Positions 44,701 through 58,900 of a stretch of 64,000 nucleotides of DNA are shown in pieces. A program made the translations under genes and the position numbers. Source of the stretch: Ifrita kowaldi. Lineage: Eukaryota; Chordata; Aves; Passeriformes; Cinclosomatidae. The notes beneath the pieces were generated by a model that saw nothing but the letters and a program-made list of their open reading frames with translations, searched no databases and was not told the origin of the DNA. How positions within the stretch are numbered: the first letter of the stretch is position 1; each line of letters begins with the position of its first letter. The stretch covers positions 186,001-250,000 of the forward strand of contig VZRS01014168.1 in NCBI GenBank assembly GCA_013398055.1, in the 5' to 3' direction.

Positions 44701-47700
44701 ACCTTGATTAGGAGTTTTGCCAACAGCCATTGTTGCCAGGTGGTGCTCTTAACTAGGGACTGCATTTAGTCCAAGTTTCTAAAACTAAGTAGTGCTTAGT
44801 GTATGATAAATACACCTATTTTTTCTGTATTTTCTTGCTAAGATTTGACTTTCTGGTATGTATGTGCAAACAGCTTTTCCTGATAGCGTAAAAATAGCCT
44901 TTATATCAAAAGGAGGAAAAAGTTTGTTGTTAATATTTCCCTATTAAACTTGGGGTTTTCTTCTGAATAATGCCTGTGGTATCAGAGGCTTCCTCCATGT
45001 GTTTTACTTATCTCATTTGTCGTGTAGGTAATTTGTGTAAATGCTGTGCTTCAGGATGCGGTCTCCTTAATAAAGCCGGAAATCCCTGGGAAACCATCCA
45101 AGTAAACACTGCATAGGCTACCGAAACAATCAGAAATACAGGTTTGTATATGAAATTATTTCATCAAGCCTATATAATACGCCCTTAAAGTTGTCTCTTT
45201 CTTTGTAAGGCATCCGATAAAGTGAACTTCCTACTTGTTAGACCCTTGTGCATACAGCTGCCTCTCCTGTTACCCTACTGATGAAAAGTGAGTTAACTTT
45301 TACTCCTGTATCAACAGGATTGTTTCCATGGTGGCTTTTAGTTTACAGCTCTTGAAAATCCACCGTGGGCTGGGGAGAAAATGTATCAGGGTAAGATGGG
45401 GAAGAAATGCAAACTCCATAAATTAAAGAAAGAATGCAAATCAAATCCTGATTGAGACCTAAATTGCCAGCTTGGAAATAATCTTCTACATAAGTGTTTC
45501 CATAAGTGACATGATTTGGGGTAATTAGGTTTGTGGCGCCCAAATACACTGTGGCTTTAAGGTTATGATCTTCAGAGATCAGTGTCTTATGATCTTAAAT
45601 CTATGTGATAATCTTGACTATGAAAATCAATATGCAGCAAATACAAATTCTCTTTACTCTCTTGCATACTACTATTGTCTGCAGCAAATTAAAATAATGT
45701 GGTTTGCTATGCCATGATGAAAAATCCTCTCACTGAATCATCTGTGTTTCAACAAGATGTCAATCTCTGCAGCTCATTTACAAATCCCAACCTCGGCTAC
45801 GTTCTGGTTCACATTAGGTTTGTACTGAACAAAATAGAGTGTAACAAAAGTAAGCAGGAAGCAATCCCACCCCCAAATGAGGCTATTCCAGTGTTTTTAA
45901 GTGTTTAATAAGAAACTTAACAAATTGCCCACTCAGGTAGAACTTGTGGGATGCGATTGTCTCTCCTTTTGTATAGTGATGCTCTGTTGTTCAAAGTGTC
46001 ACATCCAACAGCCACAATTTCTCAGGCAATACTTACCAAATTCAAGCCTCTAACTCATTTATTTGAAGAAGAAATCCCCAACTCCACTAGACTATTTCCT
46101 GCATTAAACTAATTAACCTTCACACAGAAATTAGGTCTTGCAGAGGTGGTTATGTTTCCTAAGAGAGCAGCCACAGCACCCCCGACAAGTGTTTGATGTG
46201 GAGAAATAAAGTTTTAAAGAAGAAGAAGTTAATTTCCAGAGGTGCTGGTGCTATGAGAAACAATTTCCAGTATTACATGTGTTCTTGGCTTATCTTAGCT
46301 ATATAGTTAAATGTTTTATTTTATTGTGTCAGTACTAAGTACTTTGTTTTGTTTGCCATACAGACTTTATAAGGTTTTATTCTGCAAAGGTTTTGCAGTA
46401 AAAAGTATTCTTCATGTATCATTTTACAGGACCAATGTCAGGAATTTGCTTTAGTTTTAATAATTTTATCTGTTCCTTTAACAAGAAAAAAACTGGAGGG
46501 GGAAGATAGCAGTGGGCAAGGGTAGCCCAGCCAAGGCTTAGTCTGATGCAGTGATGTGAAAGTTTTTACCTGGGGTTCAGCTTATACCATCAGTGTGTTA
46601 CAAGTAAGTACTGCCTTTTTTTATGAATTGACCCTGTTAAAGCCTTCCCTTTGCATGAAGCGTCATATTCTTTGTTCACCTGCTTGTGCCAGGTGCTGTG
46701 TTACTGCCTTCCCTTACCTGTGGTTTAGGGGATGTGCACAAGGGAAGACTGAAGATACCTGCTGGGTGAGGCGGGAGCGTACAACAGGACAGCATTCCTC
46801 CCAGAACACTTGCTAGCATGAGACCTAAGAAGGGAGCAAAATTAAGTGCAGCAGTAGAATGCTACTGTAAATCATTCTGCATTTGGCTGGGGGGGAAAAA
46901 AATGGTGAATCACATGGCACAGTCTGCTTTTTTCTTCTAAAGCTCTTCTTTTGCCACTGTGGTAGATAAGAGCTTTCCTAAAGTGATGCCTTCTGATACC
47001 TGTCAAGAATAGCTCATTTTTCTCACTGCTCTCCCAGAAGGGAATTACATGAGCTCTTGGGCTCAAAAACATTCTTTTGAAGGAACAAACAGGAAGGTTG
47101 AGGTTGAGAAATAATGAGCATAATGAAGAAAGGAACAAGTTTAAGATCATCCTGAATTTTTCTGAGCATCCACTCTATCCACTACAAAACCCATTTCTTT
47201 GGCCAGTGGAAATTAATTTTTTTCGTAAGTTCTGCTGTGTCAGCAGGAGAAAGGTACTTTTCTTTTTGTGCCAATTTGTCCTTGAGATACACTGGTTTCT
47301 TTGAGAAACTGAGATGTGGTTCAAGATACTGTTTCCTGGTGCACAGCACTTCATGTAACAAATGAGATCGTTATGGTTGGATGAACCCATGTAGCTGAGC
47401 AAACACGTGAAGGCTGAATGTGTTGGAAGTGAGTATAAACAGATTCCATGCCCTGAGAGGTAATTCCTGAATGGTGGCAAAGATGTGTAATTATTGCTAA
47501 ATTTACCAGCATAATTGAAGTCCTCTAGTCAATTATGGGTGATAACACTACTTATGCACACTGACAAGAACTTATGGGAATACCTAAATTGCAGGTTAGT
47601 TGGCTGGCTCGGTGTGTGGTTTTGCTGTTTGAAAGACTCACTAAATTCCCTCTTGAGCTAAGGAGTGGTCTGTCACACAGCCAAGGACTAGGCTGGGAAC

Positions 47701-47827
47701 TGCATTTTGGTTTATACTTTCTCTTATAGCAAAGGTCAGATTGGCACAGTTTCTACTTCATAAAGGTCAAGAAAAAAGTTGCAAGGTTGACTTATTTATT
47801 TCTTTATTTTCTGTTTTCTTACTTTCA
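41746..47827. other. Intergenic, no gene seen
   Basis: Mostly unique AT-rich sequence. All ORFs are short and without recognisable domains. Single AATAAA sites occur by chance (for example near 46205) but are not linked to coding exons. No structural RNA was recognised. Confidence 0.5.
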
Positions 47828-48118
47828 CAGATTCATATTAATATTTGGGTTGGAAGGGACCTAAAAGATCATCTAGTTCTAATTCTAGTCCCAGCCTTGG
47901 GCAGGGACACCTTCTACTAGACCAGGTTCCTCAAAGCTATATCCAGCGTGGCCTTGAGCACTGCAGGGCATCCACAATTTCTCTGGTGACCTGTGCCAGT
48001 GCCTTACCACCCTCACAGTAAAGAATTTATTCCTGATAGCTAATCTAAACCTTCCCTGTTTTGGTTCAATGTTGTTTTCCCTTGTCCTATTAGTATATGT
48101 CCTTGTTAAAAGTCCATT
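47828..48118 (-). repeat. CR1 LINE, 3' end, minus orientation
   Basis: Reverse-complement CR1 tail: starts GGGTTGGAAGGGACCTAAAA, GATCATCTAGTTC, then CAGGGACACCTTCTACTAGA, CAGGTTCCTCAAAGC, CTAATCTAAACCTTCCCTG and TTTCCCTTGTCCTAT, in the correct reversed CR1 order. Confidence 0.85.
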
Positions 48119-51100
48119 TCCAAATTTTCCTTTTCCTTTGTTCTCTGGTTCAGAAGTAGCAGTTGAGGGAAGAGTGAGCAAGTGGTGTTTTATTGTGAAT
48201 CCAGACTGACAGATTTGGAACAAGAGGTCAGCCTGGATGGGTCTGACCAAGACCAATCATGCTTCATGCAGAATGAAGTCTCCTGGATGGGTGGGGTGAA
48301 TATGAGGGAATGCTGATTTTTATTAACAACATGTGCATTGATACACCCTTAAAGAAGAGTGGGAGGATGCAGCCTGTTTTATTGCCTCTAAGGCTCCCAG
48401 ATAGATCACATGCTTGACTGTTCCCATTAGCTGGGGATGACATTGCAGCCTGTCTGTGAGAGGGACCCTCACAAAGAATTATAGCCCCTGCTCTTCTTTA
48501 GGCATCGTTTTCTGCTGTTGTACTGGATGTGAGTTTTAATTATACCCATATATATTTGAAAATGTTTTCAAAATGGAAAATTTCAAAAATTGCCTCTGGA
48601 CAGTTTAGTTTGCCTCAACATTACTATGCTGTCATTTTATTTGATCTAAATCAACTAAAGAATACTTAGCTAAGGATTTGTAGCCAAATAAAACCCTACT
48701 CTTGCTGACATGCTGAAAGAGAGCAGTGGAACAACATGACTATTGGAATCCAGCTGATTTTCTACAGAAGTACTGGAGAAAAATTCAGAAATAACGATTC
48801 AAAAATCTATTTCAAAAAGTGAGAAGCAGTCTGGATGGTCACATTTTAAGAAGTCTTTGTGTGCCACTGTGCCTTATAGATAGGTGGCATCAGGATCATG
48901 GAGGTACCCCAAAAGGGCTGTGTGAAAATGGTGCTATGTCCCGTTTTTTCTACAAATAAAGGGGATTTATTTAAAGCTGCTAAGGATAATAGATTTTAAA
49001 TGCTTGTGCCTTTAGCAGCACATTTTTTCGTGGAAGTTTTGGGTCAGACATCTAGAAGATACTGATTTGCTGATGACAAAAATGGTCGTCCTTTAGCTTA
49101 CATTGCTTTCTATGTTGCTAAACAGTTGAAAAAATGCATTTTTCTGCAACATGCACTGCAACTTAACTTTCTGAAGCAAGAGAAAAGACACCAAACTCTC
49201 ATGTGCTAAATAAAATTGTAGCATTATTAAAAAAAAAATCACTCCTGCAAGCATACTCTCTAATGATCTCAATCTTGAAATTTAATTTGCAAAGGTGATT
49301 CTAGGAGCACGCACCCCTCATGTCTCTATGGTAGGCTTGTATGAAGTTCAAATTGGATGAGGGATTTTCTCCATCTATAAATTTGTTGTCTCCATGAAAT
49401 GTGAGTTCATAGACCACAGAAAAATTCAATTCATACACATTAATCCTCTTGTGTGTCAAGGAAGCTATTACTTTCATATGCTTTTATGCTTTTCACAACG
49501 TAGAAAACTGATGCTGTATATATTAAACTTAAATATTTCATAGATGCAATCAAAAAAACCTATTTAAATAAAGTTAAGGGTCTGACTAAAATGTAAAACC
49601 AAAGAATCGTGAAGCTCAGGTAGGAAATTCTGGTCTATATGATATTCTTCAGGATTTTCAGGACTCCTGCTGAGTGCTACTGGATTCTCTGCTCTGTCTA
49701 ATCTTGCACTGATGTAGGAAGAACTATATGTAAGTTTTGTTTTGAAGTTTAATTTTTTTAAAGGAGAAAAGTGAAAATATAGATTGAAAATTTTCATTTT
49801 CATATTTACAGGAAGTTACCTACTGGATATGTGTATATTTATGTAATGATGAAAAATTATAGATCATTGTATTAATGCACTTTTTTTTTATTATATGCTC
49901 CTTTTTTTGAAAATCATGATGATCAGAGAAGACAATGTCTAAATCTGTGTGTAAAGACACGTGGGTTTATTCTATTGAGTTTTTTTCTTCCAAGTGCATT
50001 TTTTAATTGATTACAGGCTAAAAATTTCACCATGATGGAACATAAGGGATTCTGAACAAGACCTAGAACAGCAGTGAAGTGCAGCTTGATTTTGAAGTCG
50101 AGTTCCTGATGTCCTGAAAATTATTTTTCTGATGCTGAGTCCAAAGTTGTCTCAGTTCTGCAAATAATTTCCTTACTGAACTGCAGGGTTTTCAGGAGCC
50201 TGAAGTCCTCCTTCCAAAAGTAACCAAAAGGGGATCAATTGGACAGTGGAGAAGATGGGGTCTGTTCAGTGCATATTCAAGGAACACAAGCTAAATATTT
50301 CTGCTTTCTGTATCTAAATTGCCTGCAAATACTTTTAGAAAATGGCTGATGGGGGTGTTCTCAGATAACTGTGTTCCACATCAAATGTAGCAACATGCTA
50401 CATTTCTCATCAAAAAAGTGGTATCATCACCAGTGAAAGCTTTTGCCCTGTAGATGGGTGGTTAGAGCATTACACAAGGTACAGAAGAATGAAAAGCACA
50501 TTCTTTCTTCTGCCTAGGAGGTTTACAATCCTTTTTTTCCATGTCACAAGAGATTACACCACTTAATCAGCTTTAAACTAGTTTTGTGAGAGAACATGTT
50601 CACCTCTCAGCACAGCTGTGCAGAGTAGAGTTAAAGGTTCATTGGTCTAAGGTATAGGCCAGAGAGGAAAGAATCTATAAACAATAAGTTATTCTAAGTT
50701 ATTTTTTGAGTTTTATCTTATTGCTGGTCTAACCTTTCTAGCCTAAGATCATAGAAATGGAAAGTTCATCTTCATCTGGACTGAAAAGCCCTCTGTAATG
50801 AAATTTTGTCCTTAAGTAAGTACCTAAGGAATACGGTACGTTCATGTCTTTGATTTCTTTGACAAAAGTTATTTTACTGAGTGCTCAAGTACCTCATAAA
50901 GAAGTAAATATTCTAATCCTCACATCATTCCCGTGACTTCTACTCAAACTCGAAGTCTCCAGGATTGTTCTTTCTCTCTGTACCAGCACCAAGAGTGGTC
51001 TAAATTCCACAGCAAAATTTCCAAGCACAGAGTAAATGCAACCTCCCTTCCTTCTGTGCCCAGTGACAGTATTTGGCTTTTAAAGTAGGGAATCATGCTG

Positions 51101-51484
51101 AAAACTTGATACTTCTGTCTCCCATTCTTTCCCTTTCTTTTTTCTTCCAAAGGCTGGTTGAGGTTACAACCTAGCAGTAGTCAGTATTCTCAGAGGTAAT
51201 GCTATATATGTGGCCATATTTAGGATCAAAGTACTTGTTTATGGTTGGGTTATGAGGTGGCTTGTACCACTCCAGGGGTTTTTTTTCTGTTTTTTGATAC
51301 AAATAACTTGTGGGGACCCAAAACCCCCCTACATTGTCAATGAGTATGTCCATTTACGGTGTGTTTGGAGACCTGTCAGTCACATAATTTTACTGATATG
51401 AGTTATGCTACATTTTTGTTGCCACAGTTTCTTATCTAATAAAAAAATAGATAAATAAGGGAGTGCCAAATCAATACCGTGGCG
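48119..51484. other. Intergenic, no gene seen
   Basis: Unique AT-rich sequence. A small 10-bp perfect hairpin with a 3-nt loop sits at 50383-50405. Nothing else structured was recognised. Confidence 0.5.
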
Positions 51485-52060
51485 AGATCTAAATATATGA
51501 TTTATCCGTTATTCTATTTTTAACTAAACTGGTAATTTAATCATAAAACCTACCAGTTTAGCTTGATGTAAACCCATGTTGATTGGCATTAATTATATTA
51601 TCTTCCTTTAATTTATTAATCAAGTCCTGCACCAGCCAGCTCTTTTGCTTAGGATCAATGTCAGTGTGACAGGCCTATAATTACCCAGGCTTATTTGCCC
51701 TTTTAAAATATCTTCAATTTCTCTATTGTTTCAAGATGTATTGAAAATAAGTAGTAATGGTCCAAAGGGTTCCTTCACAAGCTGTCTTTGAAACCTTTAA
51801 AGAAAGTTATTTGGACACTCCAAAGTCTGCATTTAGGAGCTAATTTTTAGTACCTGAGTTACTATTAAAATGGAAAATATTTTGACATCATCAATTGAAC
51901 AGGCAGGGGAAACTTTATTCATTAATGCATTTTGGAAGTCCTTGGGAAATTCTTTTGCATTTTCGCTATTGCTATTGATATTTTTTTGCTTGCAGATCTT
52001 AATCTTTTGATAATGGTTTTCAGATTTCCCATCTTGCTTTCTCACAGGAACAAGCAAAAC
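51485..52060 (-). repeat. Ancient LINE (CR1 superfamily) ORF2 relic, antisense
   Basis: On the minus strand, 51650-51720 translates to a decayed reverse-transcriptase signature: Lys-Gly, a few residues, then LGNYRPVTL (functional elements have D-P-G-N-Y-R-P-V-S-L). Further along, near 51585, is NQHGF, another standard RT landmark, with WLVQDLINKLKEDNIINA before it. Landmarks are in the right order and spacing. The reading frame is broken by indels elsewhere, so it is inactive and old. Flanks continue the same family at lower similarity. Exact subfamily uncertain. Confidence 0.75.
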
Positions 52061-55000
52061 CCTGTTCCTGTGTTTGATGTCTATTTGCCATGGCAAGCAC
52101 TGCAAAATCCAGGACTAGAGCTGCATTGTCAGAGGACATAAGTGAAAGAGGATGAGATTTGAGGTAAACATTATATTTATGGTGCTACAGGCTCACCTGT
52201 ACGCCACACATAAGACTTCTCTCTCTGTCTGGTTTCAGCATCAGATATTATGCTGTGAAAGTATAAGATAAGGGACCCTTAACAGAGCTGAAAAGGGGAC
52301 ATGAAGAGCCCAGTGACACAACAGCTTTAGTTAATGTAATGGGGAGGACAAACATGTTTGACAGCCTGTGCTGAAGCATCGGATAAGCCTTGTAGCATTG
52401 TTTTAAGATAAATGTAACCCATGAACCCTTAGACCCACTGACGTCTGTCAAACCCGATGTTCATTTGCTGAACAAGAAAAATATCGGAAAAGCATATATA
52501 TCAGTTAAATTGTGCAGGATAAAAAAGCCTCTTTAAAGCTGAATAAAGAGCAATAAACATGATAGAGGGGATGCTTGATGGGCTCACAACCCTGGTGCCA
52601 TGAACAGCTCCATTGTCAATTGTACCCTTTCTCTGAACATCGCTTCTGGTGCTCCGGAGCTGTGGGTCTCCTCGCTGGTGGGGTCCTGCCATGCATAAAC
52701 ACCATCAAGCTGCTGCTCAGTAGTGGTAAAATCAGGGAAGGCTTCCTGTGCTGCTGCTGCAGCTGATGGCCTGGAAAAGGAATGCTTTTGAAATGGGCTG
52801 CAGTGTTCGCAGCTCCCCTTGATTGTTTCCATCTCTGCATCAATCCCCGATTCAAGGCAGTGTGAGCTGGCTGTGGGTGAAGGTGGATGTCCATTTGGCA
52901 AACAACAAAAGGAAAATCTTATACCATCTTTTATAGAAAATGGATGCTGTCTGTGTCTTAGTTTCTAAAGCAAAAGTCCATGGTGAGTGTGCATAGCTTC
53001 AGACAAAAGATCATGTGTGTCCTTTATCTTTGTGGCATTACATTTCTCTCTCTGTTGCCCAGTTGTTAATCATCTGCCCAGATGGATTAACAGCTTCATT
53101 TCAGTATTTCACCCCAGTCCCTTTGTGTTGAGACTGGAGGCACATTCAGTTAAAGGTAAACCTAAGAAGTCAATGCATCCTAATGCTCAACATCTGATGG
53201 TAATCCTTGTATAAACCACTAAGAAATGTCAGGTTAAAACAGGTAATAAAAGGTTCATGTTTTACCAGAAATGCATGACCAGAAAATGCAGAAATCAATA
53301 TCTGGCTTTGGTAATTTCATAATGAAAATAATCTTCAATATTTCATTACAATGTACTTTCTGTTTCCTGAGGGGCTAGATCTAAAGTCTGTGACAGGAGA
53401 GATCAGTGGAGACATTCCTTATTCTGGCAATAAAATCTCCAAAGGCTTCTGTTCATGTTAATCATCATGGAAAGCTTGATTTCAGTACAGCAAACAAACA
53501 AATAGACAAACAAATTCAGTGATTTTCATGAGCTCAAAGAATATTACTGGGGAAAGACTCTATAAGGGAAAATACACTCCTTTTACAAAACTGTTAAAGC
53601 CACTTTTTAAGATTTTGATCTTCCGCTGCTTTCATGCTATTCAATCTCCCACAAATATGTAAAAGACAAAAATTAACTACAGAAATCATGAATCACAACC
53701 TTTTTTTTTCCATGTCTTCTAACTCAGGAATAAAATTACTTTCACCAAAAAGGAAACGAACGTGAAGCTTGTCATTCTGTGTCGTACTAATGGATAAAGC
53801 TTCTTGTCCCGGGTAGTGTGCTTGCTAGAGTCAGCCCCGGGTACACAAGCTGGGATTTAACTATAGTAGAGGACAACAGATAATATGTGAGACAGATAAA
53901 AGTCAGAGAAACAGTGGTGGAATGTTGCAGTGTTAAAGGTGAAGGGCAGTTCTAAATGTTGCTGCTGACATTGCAGAATTCATCACCATAGAGAGCAGAG
54001 GAAAATTCAAAATTATATAAAGAGTATATGGATATATATGGTTATATCTGGGTATGGATATCTGTATATAGATAATAAACATATATCGAAGGATGTGATT
54101 GTTAATGACAACTAAAACGTTGTGATGGATACAAAATTTTCTGATTTCTATTGAATTAGGAGAATCTTTAGATTGATCATATAAGACTATAGCTCATACC
54201 CTTACCATCATGGGAAAGAGACTGCTCATTTTGGAAAACTGACCATGGGACTGTTTCTTGAAAAGGCTTAAAAGGAAAGGTAATGAAAGGTGAAGGAAAC
54301 AATCCTGCAGGAAAAGACTACCAATAAAATTCTTTATGCATTTAAGCTTGCTGCTTTTTATCCACGAAGTCCTAAATCTAGTCTTTCCCTCCAGTCTCTC
54401 TCTCTCTCGTGTGTTATCACCACATTTGCAAATGCCACTGAGGCTTGAATTGTAACCTTAAAATGAAAGAGAGTAAATTTCCAAAGCTTTGTACTCAGTA
54501 GTCTGTTATCATTTAAGTATCAGGGCGTGTTACAGAGCACATCTGTTTTTCTGGGCAGCTGGGAGGTGAGGGATTAGAGAGCATGGGATAGGCGGAGTTC
54601 AGCATATATGGACCACTGGTATTCATTAATAACAGGTACTATTTAAGCATTCAAATATTATGATAGAATGTAACACTGTTCTTTACATTTTGTTATTGAA
54701 ATAAATATTGATAATCATTGTCAAATTTTTGTCTTGCTGCCGTAGTTGCCACTAATAAACCCTGACAGTTGCTCTGCCAACTTTCTCCACATATTTCCCA
54801 AAAATTACTGATATTTACCTATTTTCCTCCATGTTCTTGAGTTCAACAAGAAATTACCAATTTTCACATGCTTTCACTAGTTTGTTAACTGTAAAACTAT
54901 GGTGAGCACTTTGCTGGTTTAAAACCAGTCATTTGGTTTCTAAGGATATAATAAAGTACTAAATTTAATCCTTTCATTACCAGAGTATACCTTTTCTGTA

Positions 55001-55149
55001 AGAGAGTGCAGAGACACAGTGCACTGTGCTTGCATGGGAAGTCACTGCTATAACTCTGGATGATGTTTTCCAAAACTGTGTGCTGCTAATATCTCAAAAT
55101 TCCCCACCAATAACAAGAATAGTCATACTGTTCTGTGATTCTGACTTTG
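52061..55149. other. Intergenic, no gene seen
   Basis: Mostly unique AT-rich sequence with a TATA-rich low-complexity stretch at about 54018-54090. A minus-strand ORF of 105 codons (52584-52901) is the only coding-like signal and is not supported by homology I recognise. Confidence 0.45.
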
Positions 55150-55930
55150 TTCTTTAACTTTGTTTTGTAATAGTATCAACCCTTTGACTCGATCAAATTC
55201 CTCCCCCCAGAAGGTGGAGGAACAGACAAACAGGTGACAGTAACCAGAGACCCATTAATCTGGAATATTTAAAAAGTGCAACTGCTTGGCCTGCATTTAC
55301 TATCTCATTAAACCAGATTGTAATGTTCAAGTTTCCATGTCTTATGGCTAGATATTGAATTAAATAATAAATTTAATTAAATTCATGCTCTTTGATTACT
55401 TACATACTTTGTGCTGCCAGAATTCACATATTGTGATCACCATTTTTGAATGGCTCAAATTGTAAACCTCAGTTCTGTTTTCCACACTGTCTACAACATA
55501 AAACCAAGGAAATGGGAAGCAAATTCTCTCTAACAGCATGATTGGTGTTTCCTGAACTGGGAAATAATGATCCCCATTAACATTTTTTTTCCCCTAGTCT
55601 TCCCGCTTTAAAGTGTCCAAATGCACAAACAGGAGTCATGCCAGGTTAAGCGATTGGTTGTTAATGAAACCTCTGTGTGAAGACCCTCCCTAATCTACTG
55701 AACCCTCCAGAGATCAAACAGAGAGTTAACAGAGCAGAGCAGGTTATATGTGATTGATGTGTGTGTATAAATCACTTCCTCAAAGCCAAATTGTTCCAAT
55801 TCACTCAGTGGCAACAAACTGCAAAGATTCTCACAGAAATGTAACACTCCCGCCCTCCTCCTCCTCCTTGGCGAGGATTATTGGCTGAGAGTTAGAAAAC
55901 CCCTGGGAATCCAGGTGATATAGTAACAGT
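55150..55930. promoter_or_regulatory. Candidate distal regulatory element
   Basis: A repeat-free stretch rich in developmental transcription-factor-like motifs: CATTAATCTGG (55255-55264 region), a 14-bp perfect palindrome AATTTAATTAAATT (55370-55383) holding TAATTA, TGATTGATGTG (near 55751) and ATTGGCTGAG (near 55880), next to a CCT-repeat (55853-55868). The location downstream of DDX1, toward where MYCN is expected, suits a MYCN-directed enhancer. This rests on motif density alone. Confidence 0.25.
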
Positions 55931-58900
55931 GCAGGAAGCAGCAAGTCAAGTAGGGAACAAAAGTAAGCATGTGAGAGAAACAATAATGATTTTTGTCTCC
56001 CAATAAGCATTTTGTTTGTCCTGAGGAAGTCCATACTATTACTTTGGCTTTTGATGTTGTGCAGGTAACTTTGCTTAGATGTTCTTAAAGAAGGTAACCA
56101 TAAATGAGATGTATGGGCAGAAAAAGTGATAATTCTTTAAGGAATTACTTATAAAATTATGGAATAAAATTCAGCTGTAAATCACAAGCTCCTAAAGGAC
56201 ACTTCTGACATCTACTTCCCAATGCAATTTTTTTTTCTGGTTTGTTTTAGTTGTTCTGATAAAGCAAATTTTTGTAATCTGGTGACATGAAGAACAGTTG
56301 TGTTTGTACTTATTAATGTCTTTCCTGTGCCTGCCTTCTCAGAGATCTTTTTAGGAACTAATCTTGGAGCTCCTAGACAAGAAAAGTTTGCTGGTTGCAG
56401 ACTGTGCTGACACTATAACCATCTCATTTAGTTTAAGAGAGAGAAAATCTGCCCTTCATTATTATCCCACTGGTTTCCGCAGATCCTATTAATATATCCA
56501 AGAGCTGAATTGCATCTGAGAGAAATTTTAAATGATTGCACAAATAAAATTCAGTTACATGTGTTTCCATATTCTTTATGTTTTCCATTTATTCTTCATA
56601 TGTTTACTACTTGTGTTTCTCCCTCTGTGTTTTACCCTGCTCTATTTCCAGTGTGCACATTTTCTTCCTTTCCCTAATATCCCACTCCACTTATTTTTAG
56701 CTTTCTCCAGGCTCCAGAAAAAGACTTCTGACAGAAAAATAAATCTACTTATCACTTCTGTTTATTGAACCATTGATATTCATGGAGAGTTGTTGTTCAT
56801 TAGGAGTTTCTGCTGAATACACACTATAGAGTAAAGGAAGGTTGAATAGGTCATGAGTGTAACTATGTGAAGAGTTAGTTTTGGAAAGAAAAATAAAAGA
56901 GGAGTGAAAGGCTCAGACTTCTGCGGCTGTTTTGTATTTTAAATTTATTATTTTCACTGAAGACAATGAAGCTGAATATGCACATTTCTTGATCATGGTC
57001 ACAGATCCAAATATGGTAATTTACATATTTGTCCAGAGACAAAACATTTATATGTGAGATTACTGGAGAATACGTTCCTTGCCTATTAAATGAAAAGTCA
57101 TTAACAATGGGGGGAAAAAAATCTAAACAGGTTATCCCGTGGATAAAAGAAGCACCTTCAAAGCATTAAACTTCCGGTCATTCCCGTGAAATTCATTTCA
57201 CTTCACTTTATATGACTGCAACTCGGTCACCTTTAATTCCCTTCTTATGGGTACTCTTGGGTGTGCCCGTGACACGATATCTTGCTCTGTAGTTGATGTC
57301 TTTGGATTCAAATGAATCACACCTCTCTTCTTTGGTTATGTAGATTATGTGATTAATTGAAATACTGACATCTACATATGGACATCTACAGAAGTCTACA
57401 ATATAGACAGTTGCATATGTTTGTATTGATGTATAGACACATATATTTTGTCAGATAAATCCTGCCCAAAGCAATATATTCAGCAGTCCCATGTTTTCCC
57501 TTAAACCCCTCTACATGTACATTTCTAAAGACATTAAAAGTGTAAGGTTTCAATTTCAGAGTGTCATGTACAAGCAGACAAGCTTTGAGGCTTCAGTCAA
57601 ATATCATTTGTAACAGCTGAGTTTAACAAAAAAAAAGCCCCAGTGCTGGTTGTTTGTTTTTTTTTTATAGCGAACATACTGACAAATCCTCTATTATAAT
57701 AAGCATATGGATGAATACAATAAATTAGCACTGAAAGCCAACTGATGTCACTTCCTTCCATACGTTGCGGAAAATATAAATGTGCCTTTGTACGTGAAAA
57801 AAATTAGTTTGGTTCAATTTATTGTGTGGGTAACTCCAAATCTTTAATCAAATCTCTGCTTAGCTTTCATGCCAACTTTTGCTTCTAACTTTGAAGATTT
57901 CATTCCAGAGGTTCCGACAAGTCAGGACAGAGAACTATGTACTTCTCACACTTGATCAGCTGGGTCATCTATATCTAGGGGAAAGGGTGGTGGTGGTGGG
58001 AAGTCAAACAACAGTGCAAAATAATTGCTTTTTCTCTTTTTATATAGAAAAAAGGAATTTTGTTGAAATGGCTAAGTCTTCAAAAGGCCATTTTGCAAAA
58101 CAGAAATACACTTAAAAGCATATAATCTTTAGCTGGAGGCCAGACTGAGTATGTTTCTGATTATACTGGTGACCCTCACCCTAAAATCCCTTTGTAGAAA
58201 TGCCTTTATTCTAGACAACATACTGACTAGCAAATGATCTAACAGATTTCACAGCACATAAATTAAGACCTAATAAATTATTTCAAATTCAGACTCCCTA
58301 ATTACTGAATCAGTGAAGCATTCCATTTACAATTGCAATTATCTAAACAATTAATAAATACAACTGAGTCATCATAGGAAAAGTATTTGATGCTTACTAT
58401 GGAAGACAGGCTAAAATTTTAAGCACCAGATAAAACTGGTAAGGACTGGTTAAAGAGTATTTGTAGGTCCAAAGGAGCTCTTGCTCTTTCCCAAATTCTT
58501 CAGGACTGCTGGTAGGAGAGTGATAAAATAATCCATTCAGCTGACTGAAACACTGAAAATTAATCTCTGTTTTAAACTGATGGTGGTCCAGTAGTGTAAT
58601 TTTCTATATCTCAAATACAGGCTTCTTGTTCGTGCACAGTCGGTATGTCTTTATAGGCACAGATTGTTCCATACAAAACCTGAAACAACAAGAAGTCTTA
58701 GTACCACAAATAGCATATTAAACTTTGCACATTCATCCTTGACATGGTCCCTAACCATGTTAAATGTTCCTCCTGTGTACCAATCCCATATGAAATATTC
58801 CATAGGAATGTAAGAAATCTCATGCTATTCAGACCAATGACCAACACGACCTCATACTCTGCTTCTGACAGTGGGAATAGGACACTGAACATCAGCCCTG

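Noticed and set aside
50383..50405. 10-bp perfect hairpin with 3-nt loop
   Set aside because: Short inverted repeats of this size are expected several times in 64 kb; no flanking context raises its significance.
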